A DNA stretch of 15,796 nt from an uncultured Oscillospiraceae bacterium (GTDB taxonomy: Bacteria; Bacillota; Clostridia; Oscillospirales; Oscillospiraceae), in the NCBI GenBank assembly GCA_934659445.1, contig CAKUHV010000033.1, positions 1-15,796 of the forward strand. Reading direction: 5' to 3'. The notes below the pieces were generated by a model. That model had not been told where the DNA came from, did not search any database, and saw only the letters and a list, made by a program, of their open reading frames with translations. Positions within the stretch are counted from its first letter, which is position 1. Each line of letters starts with the position of its first letter. The position numbers were made by a program, and so were the translations under genes. Below, piece by piece: positions 1 to 7,304 of the stretch.

Positions 1-182
1 GTGCAGTCCATGGCGTGGCCCATGTGCAGCTGGCCGGTGACGTTGGGGGGCGGCATGACGATGGTGAAGGGCTTCTTCTTGGGGTCGCGCTGGGCCTTGA
101 AGCAGCCGGCGTCCTCCCACTGCTGGTAGACCCGGGACTCTACCTCCCGGGGCTCGTAGACCTTGGGCAGTTCTTTGTTCAT
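1..182 (-). CDS. valS: Valine--tRNA ligase, N-terminal part (runs off the left edge)
   Basis: Cytoplasmic class I aminoacyl-tRNA synthetase that attaches valine to tRNA-Val. Only the first 60 residues are in the window. They begin [15 protein letters not shown] and contain [14 protein letters not shown] at about residues 45-57, the family version of the class I HIGH signature that binds ATP. The opening region, with a conserved E-x-x-W block (QQWEDAG) followed by [12 protein letters not shown], is typical of bacterial ValRS. The ATG at 180-182 is preceded by AGGAGA seven bases upstream. It lies 26 bases downstream of the YcxB-like gene and no terminator separates them, so both should be read from the T-box-controlled promoter at 1008-1036. 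Identity is near certain. The editing and anticodon-binding domains lie outside the window and cannot be assessed. Confidence 0.96.
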   Translation of the reverse strand, partial: MNKELPKVYEPREVESRVYQQWEDAGCFKAQRDPKKKPFTIVMPPPNVTGQLHMGHAMDC

Positions 183-208
183 GTTGATTCTCCTATCTGA
201 AATATTGC

Positions 209-757
209 TTATTTGATTCTCTTTATAGTTTTCCCGGTCTTTTCTGTCAGGAAGTCCGAAAACACAGCCGGATCGCCTGCAGTCATGGCGGCCTGCGGCA
301 GAATATACGCGTGGCGCTGATCCACAAACAGCAGCCAGTACCCTTTGCATGCATAGGCCTCTGTAACCGCGCTGTACGGGCAGGCTTCCCGGAGGGTTCT
401 TGTTTCCTCCGTCACGCCGTCCTCATTCAGACACACAAGGATTCTGCCGGCGTTCTGAAGGTTCCGCCGCCGGCTTCCCCACGCGGCCAGATGATCCTCA
501 AACAGCGCCAGCGCAAGAAGCAGCGTCCCCATAAACAGAGGCCATGCCACCAACACCCACAAAGGCGTTTCCCCAACATAGCCGCCGTCCAGCCACGAAA
601 GGGCAGAGAGCACCATGCTCCCGCCGAACAGAACCATGGCCAGCCGGAACAGCCGGCTGAACCAGCGGCGGACGCGGCTTTTGCGTCGATACACCCGGCA
701 GAGTACCAGCATATCCCGGTAGGAATACCCCTCCGGCAGTTCAAAGCGAAATTCCAT
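209..757 (-). CDS. YcxB-like membrane protein between the T-box and valS
   Basis: A 182-residue protein with a basic N-terminal stretch (residues 23-38), two predicted transmembrane helices at about 38-56 and 66-86, and a soluble C-terminal domain at about 105-175. The C-terminal pattern ([14 protein letters not shown], a [19 protein letters not shown] block, then ILPQAAM and a final F-x-x-FL) resembles the YcxB-like family of small membrane-anchored proteins, whose function is unknown. The ATG at 755-757 has GGAGG six to seven bases upstream, and that site directly abuts the U-run of the T-box terminator. It is therefore the first gene of the T-box operon and valS is the second. Family assignment is from pattern recognition only. 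An involvement in tRNA charging is suggested by position and not shown by the protein. Confidence 0.8.
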   Translation of the reverse strand: MEFRFELPEGYSYRDMLVLCRVYRRKSRVRRWFSRLFRLAMVLFGGSMVLSALSWLDGGYVGETPLWVLVAWPLFMGTLLLALALFEDHLAAWGSRRRNLQNAGRILVCLNEDGVTEETRTLREACPYSAVTEAYACKGYWLLFVDQRHAYILPQAAMTAGDPAVFSDFLTEKTGKTIKRIK

Positions 758-768
758 AAATGACCTCC

Positions 769-1001
769 AAAAAAACGCCCTGAGCCTTACGGCTCAGGGC
801 GAAAAGATCCGCGGTACCACCTGAATTTCCCCGAAGGGACGCTCGATGCTCTGTAACGGGAGGGCCCGCCGGGGCTTACTGCTGGATTCAGCGCCGGAGC
901 ACGGAAGCCACCTTTGCCGCCCCCATCGCAGAGCTTGCACCGGCCGCTCTGTCTCTTTTTCCCGGGAAACGGGTACTCCTCTTCCGTATTGCTTTTGACT
1001 G
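769..1001 (-). ncRNA. T-box riboswitch (tRNA-Val-responsive leader) with its terminator
   Basis: The minus-strand leader carries the T-box sequence AGGTGGTACCGCGGA (822 to 808) next to the terminator GCCCTGAGCC-GTAA-GGCTCAGGGC followed by seven T (800 to 769). TCAGG just before the T-box can pair with CCCTGA after it to form the antiterminator. CCCTGA is also the left arm of the terminator, so the two folds exclude each other. Upstream, ACGGAAG and CTTCCGT can close Stem I. AGTA is the usual specifier-loop E motif, and AGAGA and GGTG blocks fit Stem I distal elements. The bases AAAGGTGG before the closing arm offer GTG (Val) as specifier, which agrees with valS downstream. The T-box call is secure; the specifier codon is an inference. 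Confidence 0.93.
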
Positions 1002-1007
1002 GCCACT

Positions 1008-1036
1008 ATTATATGCGGAGACGGCGGGAAAGTCAA
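1008..1036 (-). promoter_or_regulatory. Sigma-A promoter of the T-box/YcxB/valS operon
   Basis: On the minus strand, TTGACT (1036 to 1031) and TATAAT (1013 to 1008) are separated by exactly 17 bases. The match to the housekeeping consensus is almost perfect. Transcription should start near 1001, just ahead of T-box Stem I. Confidence 0.88.
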
Positions 1037-1120
1037 GGGCGGCGGGGGGATTTGCACCGATTTATGCGCCGCGGCGGCCTGATGAGGATGCAGACAGCCG
1101 TTCCGGGGTCATCGGTAGGC

Positions 1121-2131
1121 TCACTTCAGAAAGGTCTGGTAGTCCACATAGTTGTCCCACAGCAGCTTGGGGGTGTCCAGTCCATAGGGGCAGTGGGCGG
1201 AGCAGCGGCCACAGTGCCGGCACTGGCGGATGCGCTCCATCTTCTCCTGCCACTCCGGGGACAGCCAGTTTTTGGCGGGGGCCCGGCGCAGCATCAGGGA
1301 CATGCGGGCGCAGTCGTTGATCTGGATGCCGGCGGGGCAGGGCATACAGTAGCCGCAGCCCCGGCAGAAGTTGCCCGTCAACTCCTTCCGGTCGTGCTCG
1401 ATGGCGGCGCGGCGCTCCTCGGTCATGGCGGCGGGGCGCTGCACGCAGTCCAGGAACTGCTCCAGCTCCCAGTCGTGCTGAACGCCCCAAATGGGCAGCA
1501 CGCCGGGCTGGGTCTCCATAAAGGCGGAGGCGGCATAGCCGTCCCGGATCAGGCCGCCGGCCATGCCCTTCATGGCGATAAAGCCCATGTCGGCCCTGCG
1601 GCACTTCTCCACCAGCTCCTGCTCCTGGGGGCCGGACAGATAGCTGAAGGGGAACTGCAGGGTGGCGTACAGACCGGAGTCGATGGCCTCGTGGGCCACC
1701 TTCAGACCGTGGTTGGTGATGGAGATAAAGCGGATCTTGCCCTGTTCCTTTGCCTTCAGGGCGGCGTCGTACAGGCCGTCCTCTCCGCCCGGTCTGGGGC
1801 AGAAGGAGGGGTTATGGAACTGGTAGACGTCGATGTGGTCGGTTTGCAGGTTGCGCAGGCTGGTCTCCAGATCGGCCATCAGGGCCTGTCCGGTCTGGGC
1901 GTGGCTTTTGGTGGCCAGCCAGATCTTATCCCGCACGCCCTTCAGGGCATAGCCCATCTTTTCCTCGCTGTCGGTGTAGCTGCGGGCGGTGTCGAAATAG
2001 TTGATGCCCCCGTCCACCGCCCGGCGCAGCAGAGCGGCGGCCTCCTGTCTGGTGCAGCGCTGGATGGGCAGACACCCGAAGCCCTGCTTTTCCACCATCA
2101 GTTCTGTTTTGCCAAGTCTGAATTTTGCCAT
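1121..2131 (-). CDS. Aldo/keto reductase with C-terminal 4Fe-4S ferredoxin motifs
   Basis: A 336-residue predicted oxidoreductase of the COG1453 type, an aldo/keto reductase barrel fused to ferredoxin-like motifs. The AKR tetrad is visible as D47 and Y52 (FDTARSY), K75 (ATKS) and H106 (QFHN), so NAD(P)H-linked carbonyl reduction or a related hydride transfer is plausible. The C-terminus has CRGCGYCMPCP (about 256-266) and CRHCGRCSAHCP (about 304-315), each able to bind a 4Fe-4S cluster, which suggests electron exchange with ferredoxin or a flavoprotein. The ATG at 2129-2131 was chosen because AAGGAGGAG lies just upstream; an in-frame ATG 15 codons earlier lacks family similarity. It is the last gene of a minus-strand run after the DUF1643 gene. 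The physiological substrate is unknown. Confidence 0.9.
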   Translation of the reverse strand: MAKFRLGKTELMVEKQGFGCLPIQRCTRQEAAALLRRAVDGGINYFDTARSYTDSEEKMGYALKGVRDKIWLATKSHAQTGQALMADLETSLRNLQTDHIDVYQFHNPSFCPRPGGEDGLYDAALKAKEQGKIRFISITNHGLKVAHEAIDSGLYATLQFPFSYLSGPQEQELVEKCRRADMGFIAMKGMAGGLIRDGYAASAFMETQPGVLPIWGVQHDWELEQFLDCVQRPAAMTEERRAAIEHDRKELTGNFCRGCGYCMPCPAGIQINDCARMSLMLRRAPAKNWLSPEWQEKMERIRQCRHCGRCSAHCPYGLDTPKLLWDNYVDYQTFLK

Positions 2132-2203
2132 AAAGCTCCTCCTTCTTTTCGCCGGGCAGTCCGGCGGGTAAATCAAAATGCCGCCCGGCGCGGCGGGCGC
2201 AGA

Positions 2204-2821
2204 TCACAGAGAATGCAGATATCCCTCCGCGTCGAATTCCTCCAGAAGGCTGTCCTTCCGCAGATAGAGGGGGTGGTGGGGGTGGCCCTTTTTGGAGCGG
2301 CGGCCCGCGGAATACCAGCGGGCGTTCCGGGACCGGCCCAGGTCGATCATGTCCCGGACACAGGCGGGCAGATAGGGCCGCTTTTCAATGATGGTGCCCC
2401 AGGCGGCCCACACCGCCGGGCTGCCCCCCCGGTTCAGAGACAGCAGATAGTCGAAGGCCTTCATGTTCTCCCGGTGGAGAAGGGGGTTGTATTCCTGCTC
2501 CATGTCGTCGGGGTCGGTGGCCCGCTGAGCGTATACGTTGAACATCAGGAAGCTGTCGAAGCCGTTGTGCAGGGCCACCCGCTCCACCGACTTCAGGGTG
2601 TTGTCCAGATCGTCCGGGGCGGCGGTGGAGGGGTTGATGCCCACGCAGATCAGGGGGTGCTCCCCCCGGGTGCCCAGAATGTAGCGGTATTCGGAATAGG
2701 TGTTGGGGACATACAGCCAGCGGCCGACGTCGTAATCCGGGCTGGGCAGCAGGGCCCGGGCCAGGGCGCGGTCAAAGTCCATCAGCGCCAGCTCGCTGGT
2801 CTGGCAGGCGGGGATGTGCAT
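2204..2821 (-). CDS. DUF1643 domain protein
   Basis: A 205-residue soluble protein matching the DUF1643 family. It shows the conserved blocks GINPSTA (61-67), DNT (73-75), N-x-Y-x-x-R (95-100), AWG (140-142) and GHPHHPLYL (179-187). The length is normal for the family and no signal peptide or membrane helix is present. The ATG at 2819-2821 has AGGAGG seven bases upstream; an internal ATG at codon 14 lacks such a site. Its function is not established. The conserved G-x-N-P-S-T-A and late histidines resemble a binding pocket, possibly for a nucleotide or nucleobase, but that is only a guess. It lies 37 bases after the permease gene and 72 bases before the aldo/keto reductase, so the three probably share a transcript. 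Confidence 0.88.
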   Translation of the reverse strand: MHIPACQTSELALMDFDRALARALLPSPDYDVGRWLYVPNTYSEYRYILGTRGEHPLICVGINPSTAAPDDLDNTLKSVERVALHNGFDSFLMFNVYAQRATDPDDMEQEYNPLLHRENMKAFDYLLSLNRGGSPAVWAAWGTIIEKRPYLPACVRDMIDLGRSRNARWYSAGRRSKKGHPHHPLYLRKDSLLEEFDAEGYLHSL

Positions 2822-2858
2822 GGAGATACCTCCTGTCGGGATTTGGATGGGGGCGGCG

Positions 2859-3737
2859 TTATCGGGAGCGCTCCGGCCGGTTCAGCAGCACGACGGCCCC
2901 CAGGATCGCCGCCATGCCCAGCAGCTTATACGGGGTGACGGCCTCGTGATAGACCAGGATGCCCAGCAGGGCGGCCACAAAGGGCTCTACGGTGGCCAGA
3001 ATGGCGGCCTTTCCGGCCTCGACGTGCCGCAGCCCGTCTGTATACAGGCAGTAGGGCAGGGCGCAGCACAGAACTCCGATGCCCAGGGCCCCGGCCCACG
3101 CCTGCCAGCAGCCCAGACGGGTGGGGATGGACAGGGGGTCCGCCATGGGCAGGGCGAACACGGTGCAGAACACAAGGGTGTAAAACGTGACGGTGGAGGA
3201 GGAATATTTCACCAGGGCGAACTTGCCGATGATGGAATACAGGGCGTATCCAAAGCCCGCGCCCAGACCAAAGAGAATGGTGGTGGGGCCCACAGACTGC
3301 TGCCCCAGAGGGAGCAGTCCGGTGACCAGCACGCACCCAAGAAAGGTGACCGCCAGAGCGGCCAGCTTGACGGGGGTGAGCCGCTCCCTGAAGAACAGGG
3401 CGGACATCAGGGTCACGAACACCGGGGAGGTATACAGCAGCACTGCCGCCACGGACATGGAGCTGGCGGAGATGGCGTTGAAGTAGCACCAATTGAAGAA
3501 CAGCAGGGAGCACACCCCGGTGCCGAAAAACAGATACCAGTCCCCGGGACGGATGCGCAGGGCACCGGGGTCGGCGGCCAGCAGGAAGCCGCCATAGGCC
3601 AGAACGGACACCACCCCGCGCAGGGCCACCCCCTGGATCGAGGTGAGGCCGGCGGCGGTGAGCAGCTTCAGGAAAACGCCGATGCACCCCCACAGGGACG
3701 CGGCGGCCAGGATCTTCAAACAGGCTTTTTTCTCCAT
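2859..3737 (-). CDS. DMT superfamily permease (two EamA domains)
   Basis: A 292-residue integral membrane protein with about ten hydrophobic segments in two homologous halves, as in EamA/RhaT-type drug/metabolite transporters. Typical signatures include a helix 1 with G-C-I-G-V-F, the LRG segment after helix 1, YTSPVFVTLMSALFFRERLTP ending the first half, and the matching ATVEPFVAALLGILVYHE near the end of the second half. Such proteins export or import small metabolites; the substrate cannot be predicted here. The ATG at 3735-3737 has AAGGAG about 11 bases upstream and precedes the first helix; an upstream in-frame start would add 12 polar residues. It is first in a minus-strand group with DUF1643 and the aldo/keto reductase, driven by the promoter at 3779-3807. 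Confidence 0.92.
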   Translation of the reverse strand: MEKKACLKILAAASLWGCIGVFLKLLTAAGLTSIQGVALRGVVSVLAYGGFLLAADPGALRIRPGDWYLFFGTGVCSLLFFNWCYFNAISASSMSVAAVLLYTSPVFVTLMSALFFRERLTPVKLAALAVTFLGCVLVTGLLPLGQQSVGPTTILFGLGAGFGYALYSIIGKFALVKYSSSTVTFYTLVFCTVFALPMADPLSIPTRLGCWQAWAGALGIGVLCCALPYCLYTDGLRHVEAGKAAILATVEPFVAALLGILVYHEAVTPYKLLGMAAILGAVVLLNRPERSR

Positions 3738-3741
3738 GGAC

Positions 3742-3770
3742 TTGAGAACTCCTTCTGGAACAGCTATACT
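3742..3770 (+). promoter_or_regulatory. Promoter of sfsA and the amidohydrolase gene
   Basis: TTGAGA (3742-3747) and TATACT (3765-3770) with a 17-base spacer. The start should be near 3777, about 30 bases before the sfsA GTG. It lies inside the 5' leader of the divergent permease gene. Confidence 0.65.
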
Positions 3771-3778
3771 CAAAGGGT

Positions 3779-3807
3779 ATTATAACGGGACCCGGGGGGG
3801 AACACAA
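3779..3807 (-). promoter_or_regulatory. Promoter of the permease/DUF1643/aldo-keto reductase group
   Basis: On the minus strand, TTGTGT (3807 to 3802) and TATAAT (3784 to 3779) with a 17-base spacer. The -35 box directly abuts the sfsA GTG start at 3808, and the expected start (about 3772) lies inside the footprint of the sfsA promoter. Confidence 0.65.
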
Positions 3808-4563
3808 GTGGATTATCCGAATATTGTTCAGGGGCGCTTTCTGGCCCGCCCCAACCGCTTTATCGCCAAGGTGGAGCTGGGCGGCCGGGAGGAGACCGTC
3901 CATGTGAAGAATACCGGCCGCTGCCGGGAGCTGCTGATCCCCGGCGCAGCGGTGTATATGCAGGACTGGGGGCAGGAGCACCCGGGGCGCAGGACCCGGT
4001 ACGACCTGGTGACCGTGGATAAGGGCGGGCTGCTTATCAACATGGACGCACAGGCCCCCAACCGCCTGTTCCGGGAGTGGGCCGAAGGGGGACACTTTGT
4101 CCCCGGCCTGACCCTGCTGCGGTCAGAGGTGACCCACGGCGACTCCCGCTTCGACTTCTACTGGGAGGCGGGGGACCGCCGGGGCTTCGTGGAGGTGAAG
4201 GGGGTCACCCTGGAGGAGGACGGCGTGGTGCGCTTTCCCGACGCCCCCACTCTGCGGGGGGTGAAGCACCTGAACGGTCTGCTGAAGGCCCGGGAGGAGG
4301 GCTATGAGGCTGCCGTCTGCTTTGTGGTGCAGCTGGCGGGGGCGGACCATCTGGAGCCCAACGACCGCACCCATCCGGAGTTCGGACAGGCCCTGCGCAG
4401 GGAGGCGGAGGGCGGCGTGGCGGTGCTGGCCTTCTCCTGCCGGGTCACGCCGGACACCGTGACTCCGGCGGAGCCGGTGCCTGTGGTGCTGAACGGGCGC
4501 GCGGAGGGGGATCTGGACACCGGGGACGATCTGCCCCTTGCGGAGAGGGGAAAAATCGGATAA
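3808..4563 (+). CDS. sfsA: SfsA family DNA/RNA nuclease-like protein
   Basis: A 251-residue protein of the SfsA family, originally named as 'sugar fermentation stimulation protein'. The N-terminal OB-like part reads FLARPNRFIAKVE and HVKNTGRCRELL (about residues 10-50). The C-terminal PD-(D/E)xK-like part shows SRFDFYW then RGFVEVKGVTL, giving the D and E-x-K expected for metal binding. The role of SfsA is unsettled; DNA binding and nuclease activity have been proposed for the family. The GTG at 3808-3810 is chosen because the family begins just there and a G-run lies seven bases upstream; the frame is open further left, but that part overlaps the divergent promoters. The amidohydrolase follows 29 bases later, so co-transcription is likely. 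Confidence 0.92.
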   Translation: MDYPNIVQGRFLARPNRFIAKVELGGREETVHVKNTGRCRELLIPGAAVYMQDWGQEHPGRRTRYDLVTVDKGGLLINMDAQAPNRLFREWAEGGHFVPGLTLLRSEVTHGDSRFDFYWEAGDRRGFVEVKGVTLEEDGVVRFPDAPTLRGVKHLNGLLKAREEGYEAAVCFVVQLAGADHLEPNDRTHPEFGQALRREAEGGVAVLAFSCRVTPDTVTPAEPVPVVLNGRAEGDLDTGDDLPLAERGKIG

Positions 4564-4592
4564 GATCAGAAAAAGCGGGAAAGGGAGCGGAA

Positions 4593-5876
4593 ATGATGAA
4601 ATATGCTTACCTCAACGGACATATTCTGGACGGCACCGCAGAGATGCAGGTGCAGGACGGGCTGGCCGTGCTGACAGAGGGGGAGAAGATCGTCGGTCTG
4701 GTGCCGGCGCGGGAGGTGCCCGAGGGGTATGCCCCCGTGGATCTGGACGGGCGGTATCTGCTGCCCGGTCTGATCAATATGCATGTGCATCTGGCGGGCA
4801 ACGGCAAGCCCCAGAAGAAGCAGCGGGACAACGCGAAGCTGGTGGAGCTGCTGATGGGCAGCCCTCTGCTGAAGGCGGCGGCCTACCGCATGGTGGCCGG
4901 CTTTGCCAGAATCGAAGTGATGAGCGGCGTGACCACCATCCGCACCGTGGGCGGGCTGGGGGACTTCGACACCCGTCTGCGGGATGAGATCTCCACGGGA
5001 AAGCGGGTGGGCCCCCGCATTCTGGCAGCCAACGAGGGTATCTCCGTCCCCGGCGGGCACATGGCGGGCTCCGTGGCCGTGGCGGCGGCAAACATCCCAC
5101 AGGCTCTGGCCCAGGTAGACCGGGCGAAGGAGCAGGGGGTGGATCTGATCAAGCTGATGATCACCGGCGGCGTGCTGGATGCCAAGGCCAAGGGCGTGCC
5201 CGGGGAGCTGAAGATGCCGCCGGAGATGGTGAAGGCCGTGTGTGACCGGGCCCACGCCCTGGGCTACACCGTGGCCGCCCATGTGGAATCCACCGAGGGG
5301 GTGCGGGTGGCTCTGGAGAACGGGGTGGACTCCATCGAGCACGGGGCCAAGCTGGACGACGACCTGATCCGCCTGTTCCGGGAGCGGGGGGCCTGCCTGT
5401 GCACCACCCTGTCCCCCGCCCTGCCCTACGCCCTGTTCGACCGCTCCGTCACCCATGCCACCGTGGTGGAGCAGTTCAACGGCAACATGGTGTTTGAGGG
5501 CATCAAGGACTGCGCCAGGGCGGCCCTGGAGCACGACATCCCCGTGGTGCTGGGCAACGACGTGGGCTGCCCCTGGATCACCCAGTACGACTTCTGGCGG
5601 GAGCTGTATTACTTCCACAAGTATGTGGGGGTGTCCAACCGCTTTGCCCTGTATACGGCCACCGGTCGGGCCGCCCAGGTCGCCGGACTGGGGGATGTGA
5701 CCGGCACGGTGGAGGCGGGCAGGTGCGCCGACCTGATCGCGGTTCGGGAGGACCCGCTGGCCGACCTGCGGGCCCTGCGCCATGTGGACATGGTGGTGAC
5801 ACGGGGCCGGAGGATCGACCACCCCAAGGTAAAGGTGAACCAGCGGGTGGCAGCCGAGCTGGACAAGTTCCTGTAA
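4593..5876 (+). CDS. Metal-dependent amidohydrolase (imidazolonepropionase-like / dipeptidase type)
   Basis: A 427-residue cytoplasmic enzyme of the amidohydrolase superfamily, COG1228-like, resembling bacterial Xaa-Pro/Xaa-Arg dipeptidase homologues. Metal and catalytic residues are all visible: H64 and H66 (NMHVH), K187 as the probable carboxylated lysine (LIKLMITGG), H230 (AAHVE), H250 (EHG) and D323 (GNDVG). This implies a binuclear zinc centre hydrolysing an amide, possibly an N-acyl amino acid or a dipeptide; the substrate cannot be read from sequence. The C-terminal block TATGRAAQVAGLGDVTGTVE followed by ADLIAV is the usual composite-domain return. The ATG at 4593 has AGGGAG five bases upstream; the next codon is also ATG. 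It is second in the sfsA operon and is followed by a perfect terminator. Confidence 0.92.
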   Translation: MMKYAYLNGHILDGTAEMQVQDGLAVLTEGEKIVGLVPAREVPEGYAPVDLDGRYLLPGLINMHVHLAGNGKPQKKQRDNAKLVELLMGSPLLKAAAYRMVAGFARIEVMSGVTTIRTVGGLGDFDTRLRDEISTGKRVGPRILAANEGISVPGGHMAGSVAVAAANIPQALAQVDRAKEQGVDLIKLMITGGVLDAKAKGVPGELKMPPEMVKAVCDRAHALGYTVAAHVESTEGVRVALENGVDSIEHGAKLDDDLIRLFRERGACLCTTLSPALPYALFDRSVTHATVVEQFNGNMVFEGIKDCARAALEHDIPVVLGNDVGCPWITQYDFWRELYYFHKYVGVSNRFALYTATGRAAQVAGLGDVTGTVEAGRCADLIAVREDPLADLRALRHVDMVVTRGRRIDHPKVKVNQRVAAELDKFL

Positions 5877-5884
5877 AACGGATC

Positions 5885-5919
5885 AAAAGCGGCCCTTTCC
5901 ACGGGAAAGGGCCGCTTTT
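5885..5919. terminator. Bidirectional terminator between the amidohydrolase and the Cys-motif membrane protein
   Basis: A perfect 16-base-pair stem with arms 5885-5900 and 5904-5919 and an ACG loop. One edge is AAAA and the other TTTT, so it works in both directions for the converging genes that end at 5876 and 5926. Confidence 0.93.
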
Positions 5920-5925
5920 ATGGCG

Positions 5926-6648
5926 TTATCGGAAGCGGGGGGAGCGGGGGCGCTTATACCGGCACAGCTGCTCCTGACAGCTGCCGCAGCGCAGACGGCG
6001 GTTGGAGCCGTACCAGAACCGCTCCGGGTGGCGGGCAAAGCGCACCTCCCAGCAGACCAGCACCACGATGCTGGTGCCCACCAGGCTGCGGGCGTAGAAA
6101 TGGGGCACGCACAGAAGGGACGCGGCCATCATCCAGGAGCCCCAGGCGAAGATGCGGCAGTTGACGCAGCAGCGGTTCTTCATCAGAAAGGTCTGGAAGG
6201 GGCAGAAGAACAGCACGCACACCAGGTCGAACAGGTAGCACAGGGCGCACAGCAGCACCAGCTCGGCCACGCGGAGAATGCCCCGCAGGTACAAAACACC
6301 GAAGGTCAGGTTGATGGCCAGCCACACGGCGGCCACCTTCAGGGCGCCCCGGTTCTGCTCCCGGACGGCGGCCTTCAGCTTTTGGGGGTCGCAGCCGGGG
6401 TCGGGGTCGTAGCCGGCGGGGTACTGCTTCAGGCATCCGGTGGTCAGCCCGCTTTTGGGGTTGAGCTGCACCACCATGGACAGCAGCACCGCCAGCCACA
6501 GCAGGGTCAGCGCCCAGCCGGGCCGCCCGGCGGTGAAGTCCAGCAGGTCGGGCCGGAGGAGATAGACGGTCAGAATGGTCAGAAAGACCGCCAGACGGAA
6601 GAAAAGATCCGCAAGATAGCGCCGGGTGACCGGCGACAGGATTGGCAC
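5926..6648 (-). CDS. Polytopic membrane protein with CCxxC and CxxC motifs
   Basis: A 240-residue protein with about six hydrophobic helices (roughly 14-31, 45-61, 104-122, 126-148, 166-182 and 188-201). I do not recognise a named family. The notable features are FCPFQTFLMKNRCCVNCRIF at about 148-167, placing C149, C160, C161 and C164 at the end of a helix, and CGSCQEQLC at 221-229 in a basic C-terminal tail. Together they could form a metal (zinc or iron-sulfur) or disulfide site at the membrane surface. The start is GTG at 6646-6648, supported by AAGGAGG nine bases upstream. It lies 32 bases after recR and probably belongs to the rpe-recR transcript. It is unlikely to be a recombination protein; the linkage may be fortuitous. 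Confidence 0.8.
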   Translation of the reverse strand: MPILSPVTRRYLADLFFRLAVFLTILTVYLLRPDLLDFTAGRPGWALTLLWLAVLLSMVVQLNPKSGLTTGCLKQYPAGYDPDPGCDPQKLKAAVREQNRGALKVAAVWLAINLTFGVLYLRGILRVAELVLLCALCYLFDLVCVLFFCPFQTFLMKNRCCVNCRIFAWGSWMMAASLLCVPHFYARSLVGTSIVVLVCWEVRFARHPERFWYGSNRRLRCGSCQEQLCRYKRPRSPRFR

Positions 6649-6680
6649 AGAACAGGACCTCCTTTTCGGCGGGCGGGGGC

Positions 6681-7283
6681 TTACAGCTCCCGCCGCCCCT
6701 CCAGCGCGCGCATAAGGGTGGCGTCGTCGGCATACTCCAGATGGCTGCCCACGGGGATGCCGTAGGCCAGACGGGTGACCTTGACCCCGAAGGGCTTCAG
6801 CAGGCGGCAGAGATACATGGCCGTGGCCTCCCCCTCCGTGTCCGGGTTGGTGGCCATGATGACCTCATTCACGCCACCGGCGGCCACCCGCTCCACCAGA
6901 GACTTGATGTGCAGATCGTCGGGCCCCACATGGCTCATGGGGGAGATGACCCCGTGGAGCACATGGTACAGCCCGCCGTACTCCCGGCTGCGCTCCATGG
7001 CCATCACGTCCTTGGGGTCGGCCACCACGCAGATGAGGGAGTGGTCCCGGCGGGGGCTGGCGCAGATGGCGCAGGGGCCGTCCCCCTCGGTCAGATTCTG
7101 ACACACGGGACAGCAGTGGATGGACGTCTTGGCGTCCAGAATGGCCTGAGCGAAGGCGCGGGCGTCCTCCTCCGGCTGATCCAGCATATAGAAGGCCAGG
7201 CGCTGGGCCGACTTGCGGCCAACGCCGGGCAGCTTTGCAAAGTGCTCCACCAGCGCCTCCAGGGCGGGGGGAAGATATTCCAT
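6681..7283 (-). CDS. recR: Recombination protein RecR
   Basis: A 200-residue protein of full family length that acts with RecF/RecO in loading RecA at gaps and in repair. It shows the N-terminal helix-hairpin-helix (LPGVGRKSAQRLAF, about 18-31), the zinc finger CPVC...CAIC (C58, C61, C71, C74), and a Toprim domain beginning ICVVADPKD (about 84-92) with TNPDTEGEATA (about 144-154). The ATG at 7281-7283 has GGAGG about ten bases upstream. It follows rpe by 21 bases. In many Firmicutes recR sits after dnaX and ybaB, so its place behind rpe is a different arrangement. Identity is certain. Confidence 0.97.
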   Translation of the reverse strand: MEYLPPALEALVEHFAKLPGVGRKSAQRLAFYMLDQPEEDARAFAQAILDAKTSIHCCPVCQNLTEGDGPCAICASPRRDHSLICVVADPKDVMAMERSREYGGLYHVLHGVISPMSHVGPDDLHIKSLVERVAAGGVNEVIMATNPDTEGEATAMYLCRLLKPFGVKVTRLAYGIPVGSHLEYADDATLMRALEGRREL

Positions 7284-7304
7284 AGCGACAGGACCTCCGA
7301 TGTC

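Noticed and set aside
2132-2203. GC hairpin between the DUF1643 and aldo/keto reductase genes as a terminator
   Set aside because: The stem is short and imperfect and the following T-rich stretch is interrupted; read-through to the reductase is more likely.
914-2938. A 674-codon open frame on the plus strand across the T-box and aldo/keto reductase
   Set aside because: Antisense to the aldo/keto reductase and DUF1643 genes, starts inside the T-box leader, and has low-complexity G/V/H/Q composition.
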